Shown: piece after piece, positions 55,875 to 63,060 of the stretch
Position numbering within the stretch: position 1 is the first letter of the stretch
Layout: each line of letters starts with the position of its first letter
NCBI RefSeq assembly: GCF_036452155.1
Contig: NZ_JAWJZY010000006.1
Origin: Sorlinia euscelidii
GTDB taxonomy: Bacteria > Pseudomonadota > Alphaproteobacteria > Acetobacterales > Acetobacteraceae
Length of the DNA stretch: 64,000 bases
Direction: 5' to 3' (one strand)
Notes under the pieces: model-generated
Databases searched by the model: none
Told to the model about the DNA's origin: nothing
What the model saw: the letters and a program-made list of their open reading frames with translations, nothing else
Position numbers and translations under genes: made by a program

Positions 55875-56146
55875 ATGCGCATCACATTCGATCCCGCAAA
55901 GCGAGAAAAGACCTTGAGCGAACGAGGCCTCGATTTCCGTGATGCCGCGTCGGTGTTCTCGGGCGGACAGCGACCGTTGAAGACACGCGTTTTGTTTATG
56001 TCGAGCCCCGTTTTATCACCGCTGGGCACTTGTCGTCTTGTCTTGTCGTGATCGTATGGACTCAGAGGGGTCAATCGCGGCGCATTATTTCAATGAGGTA
56101 TGCACATGAGAAAGAAACAAAGCTCTGGTCAGCCCGAATGGCGTGA
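55875..56146 (+). CDS. brnT: BrnT-type toxin, frameshifted as read
   Basis: RNase toxin of the type II BrnT/BrnA system. The N-terminus MRITFDPAKREKTLSERGLD is typical of BrnT. The frame then breaks at TTCTCGGGCGGACAG; one additional G in the GGG at about 55959-55961 gives RTATVEDTRFVYVEPRF, ITAGHLSSCLVVIVW and SRRIISMRYAHEKE, the rest of BrnT, for 90 residues in all. Unlike most other breaks here the run is only three Gs, so a real inactivating mutation is possible. It overlaps the brnA start by about 41 bp, as usual for the pair. Confidence 0.85.
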
Positions 56147-56363
56147 CCCGGACGACGCGCCCGAACTTACGGACGCTTTTTTCGACGCCGCAACCATTCG
56201 CGAGGGGTCCCGCATCGTCCGCCGCGGCCGCCCGCGTCAGGAGACAACAAAAACCCAGGTCACGTTGCGCCTGGATGCGGACATCATCGAGACTTATCGC
56301 CAGCAAGGCCCGGGCTGGCAGTCACGCATTAACGCCGCATTACGCGCGACGCTGGGGCGTTGA
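56106..56363 (+). CDS. brnA: BrnA-type antitoxin
   Basis: An antitoxin of about 85 residues with a polar N-terminus and a C-terminal ribbon-helix-helix-like DNA-binding domain: RGRPRQETTKTQVTLRLD, then WQSRINAALRATLGR. It neutralises BrnT and represses its own promoter. I prefer the ATG at 56106, which has GAGG 9 bp upstream, over the ATG at 56100. Confidence 0.88.
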   Translation: MRKKQSSGQPEWRDPDDAPELTDAFFDAATIREGSRIVRRGRPRQETTKTQVTLRLDADIIETYRQQGPGWQSRINAALRATLGR

Positions 56364-56847
56364 ATGGGACGGACAGCAAAGTAATTTTGGTGCGATTTTG
56401 TTGAAGTCGGAATGCGTTTGGGAATGCAGATCAGCGTTCAAACTCGCATGGCGCTGGAAAGCGGCATCTTCAGCACAAATTGAAGATGAGGGCAGGAATA
56501 TTATTTTGCAACAATATCAACCACTTAAATTGTCGAACCGCCTGTCTGAACTCAAACAGAGTCGATGACTAAGTGTCTAACCTTTTCGCTAACTCCATGA
56601 AAAACAGAGAGATTTCATGAAAGGTGGAGGTCCGGGCGGGAATGCCCTGATTCAATGTTTTCAAAGCTCTAAAGTGTAAAACAGTGGTTTTCCCTCCACC
56701 GTTTCTCAAGCGTTTTAGGGCAAGGTGTAAAACAAATTTCGACACTTTGGGCGCAACAGGACAGGGTCATTTGGCTCGAATTGCCTGCCCCATCCTTCGG
56801 GGCGTCGTGAGCCTGACAGCGCGCCAGCTTCCGATCGGGGATCGCGG
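56364..56847. other. Non-coding stretch after brnA
   Basis: About 480 bp without a supported gene. It contains the right copy of the brnTA-flanking repeat at 56624-56675. Confidence 0.45.
56624..56675 (+). repeat. Right copy of repeat flanking brnTA
   Basis: Begins GTGGAGGTCCGGGCGGGA and shares TGATTCAATGTTTT with the left copy at 55702-55750. It lies 261 bp after the brnA stop. Confidence 0.6.
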
Positions 56848-57597
56848 TTAAAGTGAGCGGATCTCACTCAGCAGGGCATCGAATGTCTGGTCTTTCGGCG
56901 ACTTGCCATCATCGCCCAGCCAGTTCTGGCGGCTCAGCAGGCCGTAACTCTCATCGGAGATATGTTGCCACGTCGCCCAGGGCATGAAGCTCCGCGCGCC
57001 CCAGGAGGCGAAGAAGAGCCCGTCCTTATTGTAACCCGTCACGGCAATGGCATGGCCGCCCACCGGCATGTGGTTCGAGACCTTGTCGAGATCCCACGTG
57101 TCCCCTGGCTCAAGCTCCATGAAGCCCTGCACCATCTGCACACCGCCGATAATCCCGCCGAGGAAGGCGATGCAGCGTTTGACGGACATGACATCCTTGC
57201 GCTCAACATAGCCGAAAGCGGTCAGAATATCCTTGTCCGGGCCAGGGCGGCGAAAGCCGTTTTTGCGCCAGATTTTCAGCACGTCCAGGAGAATGACGCC
57301 GTCATCGTTGATGCCCGTCCTGGGATCGTAGCCGGACACATCAGCGTAATTGGCAATCACCTGATCGGTGGAAAGCAGGACTTGGGACTGCGCGTTTTTC
57401 GTCCAAGTCGCAATGAACCCCGCCTGTGACGCGAGGCCGCAACAGCCGCATGTGTCATTGCCCCACATTTGATAATCGACCTTGTCGGACCAGTCCTGCG
57501 CCTCCGGCACGGAGGGCCAGTGGGCGGTGAGGGCCGGTGTGAGGCGGTATGTTCGCGGGTCACGCTTTGCGGGGCGCTTGCCGAGTTTATAGGTCAT
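56848..57597 (-). CDS. Papain-like cysteine peptidase of phage type
   Basis: A 249-residue protein. The likely nucleophile lies in WGNDTCGCCGLASQAG and the general-base histidine in MPVGGHAIAVTGYNKDG; an aromatic-rich FFASWGARSFMPWATW follows, the order of C1/C39-like folds. The start MTYKLGKRPAKRDPRTYRL is typical of phage-encoded members. It may process virion proteins or cleave cell wall peptides. GAGGAG lies before the ATG. It is the last gene of the minus-strand group before the brnTA insertion. Confidence 0.72.
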   Translation of the reverse strand: MTYKLGKRPAKRDPRTYRLTPALTAHWPSVPEAQDWSDKVDYQMWGNDTCGCCGLASQAGFIATWTKNAQSQVLLSTDQVIANYADVSGYDPRTGINDDGVILLDVLKIWRKNGFRRPGPDKDILTAFGYVERKDVMSVKRCIAFLGGIIGGVQMVQGFMELEPGDTWDLDKVSNHMPVGGHAIAVTGYNKDGLFFASWGARSFMPWATWQHISDESYGLLSRQNWLGDDGKSPKDQTFDALLSEIRSL

Positions 57598-57653
57598 TTG
57601 AATGTCTCCTCGAGATTTTATTGTTTGTTGTTCGGAGAGCTGTAAGCTTACAG

Positions 57654-58232
57654 TCAGAGGGTCACGCCAAGGGTGGCGAGGGCCTCTGATTCTGTCATGG
57701 GCCGGGTGCGACGCCGGGGCGCACCACCAACAGCGATTGCCCCGCTGAGAAGGGCCTGGAAGATCGCGACGATGGTGCTGAGAGCGTTGAGCGCAGTGGC
57801 GACCGTCGCGCGCGTCTTCTCGTCCAAAGAGGGGGACATCGAACCGAGCGCCTTCGTGAGGCCGTGAGAAAGCTTTTCCAAGGCCGAAAGCAGGGCGTCA
57901 ACCTTCGATTTGAGATCGCCCGAATCATAAACAATTGTTACCTGATCACCGACCTCCGCTTCAAACGCGTTCAACGCCGAAACGACGCCCTCGCTCGACA
58001 GGGTGATCGTGGCCGCGACGCCAGCCCCAATCGTGGAAGCTACCAGGGGAAGAGAAAGGATTGTAGCTGCTGCGTTGAGACCTGCCTGCGCATAGGCACG
58101 GATCTTGGCGACATTGAGGATCAATGTCGTCGTGTTTTTGCCGTGTATCACGCTGCAGTCGGGTAGCGTTAAAATCGCGGCGCTGGCGCAGGAAAGGCGC
58201 AGAAAAGCCCTGCGGCTATGAGGCTTCTTCAT
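57654..58232 (-). CDS. Phage-module lipoprotein with twin-arginine-type signal
   Basis: A 192-residue protein of unknown function. The N-terminus SRRAFLRLSCASAAILTLPDC combines a twin-arginine motif with a lipobox-like LPDC, so the product would be exported and lipidated. The mature part is Ala/Ser/Leu/Thr-rich and amphipathic (AQAGLNAAATILSLPLVAS). The C-terminal 20 residues are basic then acidic. AGGAG precedes the ATG, and the gene begins just after the previous stop. Confidence 0.68.
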   Translation of the reverse strand: MKKPHSRRAFLRLSCASAAILTLPDCSVIHGKNTTTLILNVAKIRAYAQAGLNAAATILSLPLVASTIGAGVAATITLSSEGVVSALNAFEAEVGDQVTIVYDSGDLKSKVDALLSALEKLSHGLTKALGSMSPSLDEKTRATVATALNALSTIVAIFQALLSGAIAVGGAPRRRTRPMTESEALATLGVTL

Positions 58233-58235
58233 TTC

Positions 58236-58586
58236 TTACTCCTGATTATTTTTGTTTTTGACGTCGTGGTCACGCGTCAGGACGTCGATGCCCGCTTTGG
58301 TCAGGGCCCTGTGAGCGGCATCCGCTTCGTCACGTTTGACCATGAAGCCCGTGCGTTCGCATTGGAGTCGGTTCGATGCATGGCCAAGATTAAGCGCGCC
58401 CCAAGTGACGATGAGATAATAGAATTTGCGCACAAGATAATGCTTTGACCCGAGTGTCGGCGGTTTCAGACCGACGGCGAGCACATTGCAGAGCCCTGAG
58501 AGCATAAGAAAGATAAAAGGCGTGTAGACAGCCCAGCTTTCAGGAAGGGCATGTTGGAGCTGGTTGAGAAGAGCATTAATGTCCAA
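58236..58586 (-). CDS. Small membrane protein, possible holin-type
   Basis: A 116-residue protein with two likely transmembrane helices (YTPFIFLMLSGLCNVLAVGL and RKFYYLIVTWGALNLG) and a charged C-terminal tail (KRDEADAAHRALTKAG). Size, topology and place beside a lipoprotein and peptidase fit a holin or holin-associated gene, but there is no direct motif. Confidence 0.55.
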   Translation of the reverse strand: MDINALLNQLQHALPESWAVYTPFIFLMLSGLCNVLAVGLKPPTLGSKHYLVRKFYYLIVTWGALNLGHASNRLQCERTGFMVKRDEADAAHRALTKAGIDVLTRDHDVKNKNNQE

Positions 58587-58716
58587 TTTCTGGCTCCTTA
58601 AGAAAAAGCCACCCGTATGGGTGGCTGTGGGGGAAGGGGCTTTACATATTGCGCATAAATCCCCAATATGAGGACTTAGACAGGTAATGAACCCGGCGCA
58701 TGTAAGGGCATGATCA

Positions 58717-58941
58717 ATGTCAGCGAAATCCGGACACGTTTACGAAGACCACCGCCTGGCTATCGAACTGCGTCACCTGCTTGCTGAAAGCGATAAATTT
58801 GTGGCGGAGCAACGGAAGTTTGTGGCGGAGGCTGCTAAGCTTGGCCGTGACCGCTGGTTTGCTCCCATTGTGGTATCCACGTCTGTTGCTGCGGCCATGG
58901 GTTCGATTATCGTCTCCCTCGTGACGCATTTTCTGAAATGA
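58717..58941 (+). CDS. Small protein with C-terminal membrane anchor
   Basis: A 74-residue protein with a polar helical N-terminal part (LLAESDKFVAEQRKFVAEAAKL) and one C-terminal transmembrane helix (FAPIVVSTSVAAAMGSIIVSL). AAGGG lies upstream of the ATG. Its stop overlaps the next gene (HTH) by ATGA. On the opposite strand to the phage tail genes. Confidence 0.62.
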   Translation: MSAKSGHVYEDHRLAIELRHLLAESDKFVAEQRKFVAEAAKLGRDRWFAPIVVSTSVAAAMGSIIVSLVTHFLK

Positions 58942-59162
58942 GCCCGGTTGACCTTAGGCGGTCTCTCAACACGTTGCACTGGTCGCAACGTGGATTGGCT
59001 GAAGCCATCGAATGCGACCCGAGGCTCGTGCGGCGCTGGGTCTCTGGCGATAGCGCAATACCGGAAGAGGTGGCGAACTGGCTTCGTAATCTCGCCACGT
59101 TTGCCCAGCGAAACCCGCCACCCTTGAAATGGAAGCGCGGTCATCGTTCGGTCAACGTGTAG
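58938..59162 (+). CDS. Small helix-turn-helix DNA-binding protein
   Basis: A 74-residue XRE/Cro-type protein: LRRSLNTLHWSQRGLAEAIE, then CDPRLVRRWVSGDSAIPEEV, and a short basic tail. Translationally coupled to the preceding membrane-anchored protein. It could regulate the phage-like genes on the opposite strand or the pair itself. Confidence 0.75.
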   Translation: MSPVDLRRSLNTLHWSQRGLAEAIECDPRLVRRWVSGDSAIPEEVANWLRNLATFAQRNPPPLKWKRGHRSVNV

Positions 59163-59375
59163 GCGTATGGTCGGGCCGCTTTCTATATGATCGCGGCGGA
59201 CGTGAATCGCCGTCAATTGACCGCGGCCGCGATTTTCAGCGGTTAAATCAAGGTGGGGAAGACAATGTATTTCACGAATCTCGCGGACAAACCTCTCCGT
59301 TTGGCGGCGATCGGGTTCTTCGTTGGTGCCATGATAGGGGTGCGTTCGTCGTGGCGCTCTTTGCGCTTTCACAAA

Positions 59376-59555
59376 TCAACTGCGGCTAGAGATCCCCAAT
59401 TTCTCTCTTAAAAGCTTCAAATACTGATCCCGCATTTTCGCGAACCGATCCCTCACACCAAATTCAAGGCGCGTCACATTCGGCTCATCGCCGCGGCAGT
59501 CCTTGCGCACGACGTCAACCTCACGCTGAAACGTTAGCTCCGGTTGCATCATCAT
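59376..59555 (-). CDS. Small coiled-coil protein of the phage module
   Basis: A 59-residue frame that starts within the stop region of the upstream fibre gene (ATGATGATG overlapping TGA) and ends at 59376. The sequence QPELTFQREVDVVRKDCRG, then RDRFAKMRDQYLKLLREKL, is charged and helical. The tight coupling and codon use support a real gene. Function unknown. Confidence 0.6.
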   Translation of the reverse strand: MMMQPELTFQREVDVVRKDCRGDEPNVTRLEFGVRDRFAKMRDQYLKLLREKLGISSRS

Positions 59556-60670
59556 CGTTTCCCGATGGCCTGGACGTAAAGCTCGCTGCCATCGAGATTC
59601 GACATGACTGAGAAGCCCCCATTATCCACCCGCCCTATCGTGACATCCCTTCGCTGACCTGTGTTCGAAACGAGCGTACAGGCAATGCTGGAGACGCTGG
59701 AGAAGGCGCGGGGGAAATTGATGCGGCTATAGAGGCCGACGCCGCCCGATTTGAAGCTCTGAATCATGCCGTAGAAGGGGAGGAGAATGACCCGGCTATC
59801 GCCCGAATTGAATTCGTCGGCGGTGGGGCGGTTCCAGATTTGACCTTGGAAATCTTTGACTTTCGCGTTGTATGACGCCCAGTCCACACGGCCGCTGATG
59901 CTTGCCTTGAGGCTTTTCAAATCCTCTCCATCATTCAGTAAACGACCATTTTCCGTGTAAATATTGTCGTCATTCCTGAACGCGAATTTGTGCTCAACGC
60001 CCGCCGCATCATAGAGACGCATTAAGTAACCAGCATATTTGCCGGCGACATCGTAAGGGCTCAAAGTCGCGGCAATCTTCGCATAGGGCCCGATCTGCCT
60101 TACGGTTCCACCTGTGTAAATCTCGCCTGGCGTCGTGGCACCCGCATACCTCACATTCACTGTAAGGTTCCCCTCCATCTCATCCCCGGCTTTTTTTACG
60201 TAAGTTGCGGCGCTGTCGGCCTTGAGGGTTTCGACCAGCTGGCGGACGGTGGCCTCCAGCGCGTCGAGGCGTTTACGTGTCCATTTTGTGGTCGGGGCGG
60301 TTTCGGAGTCATCCTCATCGGCGGGGGAGGCAAGCGAGAGCGTGCCGTCCGCGTTCAGCGGGGCAATGCGGTCCCCCGGCAGGCCGGAATAGACGCGCAC
60401 TTCTGTCGTGAAGTTCAGCGGGTTGCGCCCCGCGCTGGTATTGCCCAGGATAGTCTGGCGCGTCAGTGTGTTGACGGCCCCGACTTCCAACGCGCCCACG
60501 CCCCATTCGGCCTGGGACCCGTCTTCGGCGTAATAATAAACATCGCCCCCTTCCGCCAGGGCGGTGGCGAAGCTGCGCCGGCCTGTCGGCGCGCCATTCA
60601 GCACGAAGGCACCTGTGCCGGGATTGGTGCTCGTCTCCAGGACGAGATCGAGGACTTTGGGCGTGCTCAT
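59552..60670 (-). CDS. Phage tail fibre or tip protein
   Basis: A 372-residue protein. The N-terminus VLDLVLETSTNPGTGAFVLNG, with GDVYYYAEDGSQAEWGVG, is a tail-attachment-like beta domain seen in phage proteins. A short helical linker (LDALEATVRQLVETLKAD) separates it from a beta-rich C-terminus ending in ELYVQAIGKR. AAGGAAAG precedes the ATG, and the start overlaps the upstream gene's stop by ATGA. Confidence 0.72.
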   Translation of the reverse strand: MSTPKVLDLVLETSTNPGTGAFVLNGAPTGRRSFATALAEGGDVYYYAEDGSQAEWGVGALEVGAVNTLTRQTILGNTSAGRNPLNFTTEVRVYSGLPGDRIAPLNADGTLSLASPADEDDSETAPTTKWTRKRLDALEATVRQLVETLKADSAATYVKKAGDEMEGNLTVNVRYAGATTPGEIYTGGTVRQIGPYAKIAATLSPYDVAGKYAGYLMRLYDAAGVEHKFAFRNDDNIYTENGRLLNDGEDLKSLKASISGRVDWASYNAKVKDFQGQIWNRPTADEFNSGDSRVILLPFYGMIQSFKSGGVGLYSRINFPRAFSSVSSIACTLVSNTGQRRDVTIGRVDNGGFSVMSNLDGSELYVQAIGKR

Positions 60671-61428
60671 AATCTTTCCTTGATGTCGATGGTGGTGGCG
60701 TGCCTGTCCGCCGCGCCGAAGGGGTTGGAAATCTCATTCATGACGGCCCGCCCATAAAGCGCCGCCTTTGTCACATTCTGCGGCGCCGCACCGGGGTTGG
60801 GGATAAAGAGCGTATTGGCACCGCTGGCGGCCGCAATCTGCAGGCTGCGCAGGGCGGACACATCGTCATCACCCAGTGACTGATGGGCGATGGTCAGCCT
60901 GCGCTGCACATATTGCGGCGCAACAAATTCCGCCCCTGCCATGGTGGTGGTTTCAAGCGCGGTGGCGCTCACATTTTCCGTGCTGGCCGCGGCGTAATTG
61001 CGGGCCGGTTGAAAGAGCGGCCCCGCATAGCAGAGCGGGATGGAAAGAAAGCCATCCGGGTTATCGTGATCGGTGATGTCGAGGCGCATCTGGTCGCCTG
61101 AATAGGCCCGGGGGAGGACAATCACGCATTGCCCGTTCACCGGCGCCGTCCCATCAGAGGTGGCCTCAATGATCGCGACATCGCCGCGGAAAAGCGTCAC
61201 ACGCAAAACCGCGTTGGCGGTCAGATTGGTGCGATGCACACTGACGACGCGATATGCGCCCACGGCACGAAGCACCAGCGACACCGTGTCCCCGATCGCC
61301 CGCCAGGCCAGGCTTGCTGCGCCTTGTGGAAGTTTAAGGTTGGTCACAGGCAGTTGCGCGTGCTGGGAAGACGCACTGAGAGAGCCGATCAGAACAAAAT
61401 TCTGCCAGCCAAAGCCACAATTTTCCAT
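60667..61428 (-). CDS. Phage structural protein of unknown role
   Basis: A 253-residue beta-rich protein from the ATG at 61428. The N-terminal NFVLIGSLSASSQHAQLPVTNL with LAWRA, then VSVHRTNLTANAVLRVTLF resembles a discoidin-like or carbohydrate-binding sandwich found in tail proteins. The frame is open 20 codons further but those overlap the preceding gene. It ends coupled to the fibre gene. Confidence 0.68.
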   Translation of the reverse strand: MENCGFGWQNFVLIGSLSASSQHAQLPVTNLKLPQGAASLAWRAIGDTVSLVLRAVGAYRVVSVHRTNLTANAVLRVTLFRGDVAIIEATSDGTAPVNGQCVIVLPRAYSGDQMRLDITDHDNPDGFLSIPLCYAGPLFQPARNYAAASTENVSATALETTTMAGAEFVAPQYVQRRLTIAHQSLGDDDVSALRSLQIAAASGANTLFIPNPGAAPQNVTKAALYGRAVMNEISNPFGAADRHATTIDIKERL

Positions 61429-61432
61429 TTTG

Positions 61433-63060
61433 TCAGACCAGTAGGGTAAGGGTGGTGGTGGGGTCGAGCGCGTTTGACATTTCGCCAATTACCGTGCCGC
61501 GCGCGCCATCCTCCGCGCCCGGGATCGGGGCGCGGAGGAAGACCGTGTCGCCCAGCTCAAATCCTGTCGCCATGTCGCGCGGCACGTCGATCGCCCACAT
61601 ATGACGCCGGCGGCCCCAAACGTCACCGAGGCGATCCGCAATGGCAGCCGCATCGCTCTCCTGCGCCAGGGCGGTTGTCAGGAGAGGCGGGTCGGACGGG
61701 ACGCGCCAATCTGATTTGACCGCCGTGCTGACCCATAAGGCGGCACGGTCTGACTCAGCGATAAAATTGCGCTGGTCCACCGAGATCTGGGGATGCAGGT
61801 CATTCAGATGGATCTGTCGCGTAAAATTATGCGCATAGCCGACGCGCCAGCGCCAGGGTGGCGGGTCCAGCGACGCATCCAGACGCATGGGGGCGATGCG
61901 GGCAATCACATCGGCGCTGAGATAGCGCAGTTCCGGCACATCGTCACAGACCCGTCTCATCAGAAAGGGCCGCAACGTGCCGGTGCGTGTCGGGATCAGG
62001 CTGATGCCCAACCCGGAAAGCAGCGTGTTGCAGACGCCCCGGCCCGAGACATTTTCCCCGCCATCCCAATACCAGCCCCCCGACGGGTCATAAGATTCTG
62101 AAACCGCGTCCCAACCCGGGTCGATGAAGTTGGCAGGCAATGTCAGATCTTCAATCAGCATCTGTCTGAGGAGGCTCAGCAAGCCATGCGGCGCGGCGCC
62201 GGAGGGGAAGCGCCCCGTCGCGTCGAGGGTGATGGCATAGACAGGTTTGGTGCCCAGGCGCAGCCACGTGCCCGCGGGCGAATGCTGGATGGTGTAATGG
62301 CCGGGCGCGGGCGGTGCGGCGTAAAGATCATCAACCCGCCCGCCAAAGGCGATCCCCCCACCGAAGCCCCCTTCATAAACCGCTGTGATCTCCGCTTCCG
62401 CGTCGGAGAGCTGATAGACAAGATTAACGGCATCAATCAAAATCGGGGTGATATTGCGGCACATGCCGCGCAGGCGTGGGTGGCTGCGGCCGACAACGTT
62501 TTTATCCCCGTCCAGACCGCCCCCGCCGCCATAACTGCGCGTGGGCATGGCTGTATCAAGCCAGTAAGTTGCATCCAGCAGCGGCACCTCAAAGCCGGTC
62601 GGCCCGGGCTGCCAGTTGCGCCCGAGCCCGGCAAAGACGGGGGCGGTTGCGTCATAAGGCGGGTCACGCCAGATCTGCCGCGATGCGTCCCAATCTTTCC
62701 GCCCCGCGCGGATGCGGACAGGGAGGTGATCATTGACACGGCTTTGCAAAAGGCCCGAGAGCGCGCCATCAGGGTTTGCGATTTCCAACGCGCCCACACT
62801 GTAACTGCCGCCCAGCGCCTCGGCGGAAAAGGTCAGTGCGCGCGTGAGGCTCAAACCTTGAATAACGTAAGGTGGGTAGGGCGTATGATCATCCGACACG
62901 TAACCCGCATCGGAATATCGCAGGGTCTCAAAGCTTTCCACCGCTTGCGGATAAGCGGAAAGCGCCCCCAGGGGCGGCCATTCCACCCTTCAAGCCCCGC
63001 CATCTCGGGCAGGACCGCTTTGTTGCGGATGAGGTCGAGTTCAACAAGCTGCACGCGCAT
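61433..63060 (-). CDS. Phage tail hub-like protein, probably frameshifted
   Basis: A beta-rich tail protein with ALEIANPDGALSGLLQSRV and PVFAGLGRNWQPGPTGFEV, patterns like baseplate-hub proteins. The main frame starts with a GTG at 62986 (MEWPPLGALSAY). However an ATG at 63060 overlaps the upstream stop as TGATG, encodes MRVQLVELDLIRNKAVLPEM, and then runs off in a poor frame. One extra G at 62986-62988 would join them (LEGVEWPPLG) into 542 residues. I favour that reading; an independent start at 62986 is the alternative. Confidence 0.65.

Noticed and set aside
59265..59411. Small plus-strand frame of 48 codons with a GTGGGG-like ribosome site
   Set aside because: Overlaps a better supported minus-strand gene coupled to the fibre gene; no recognisable features.
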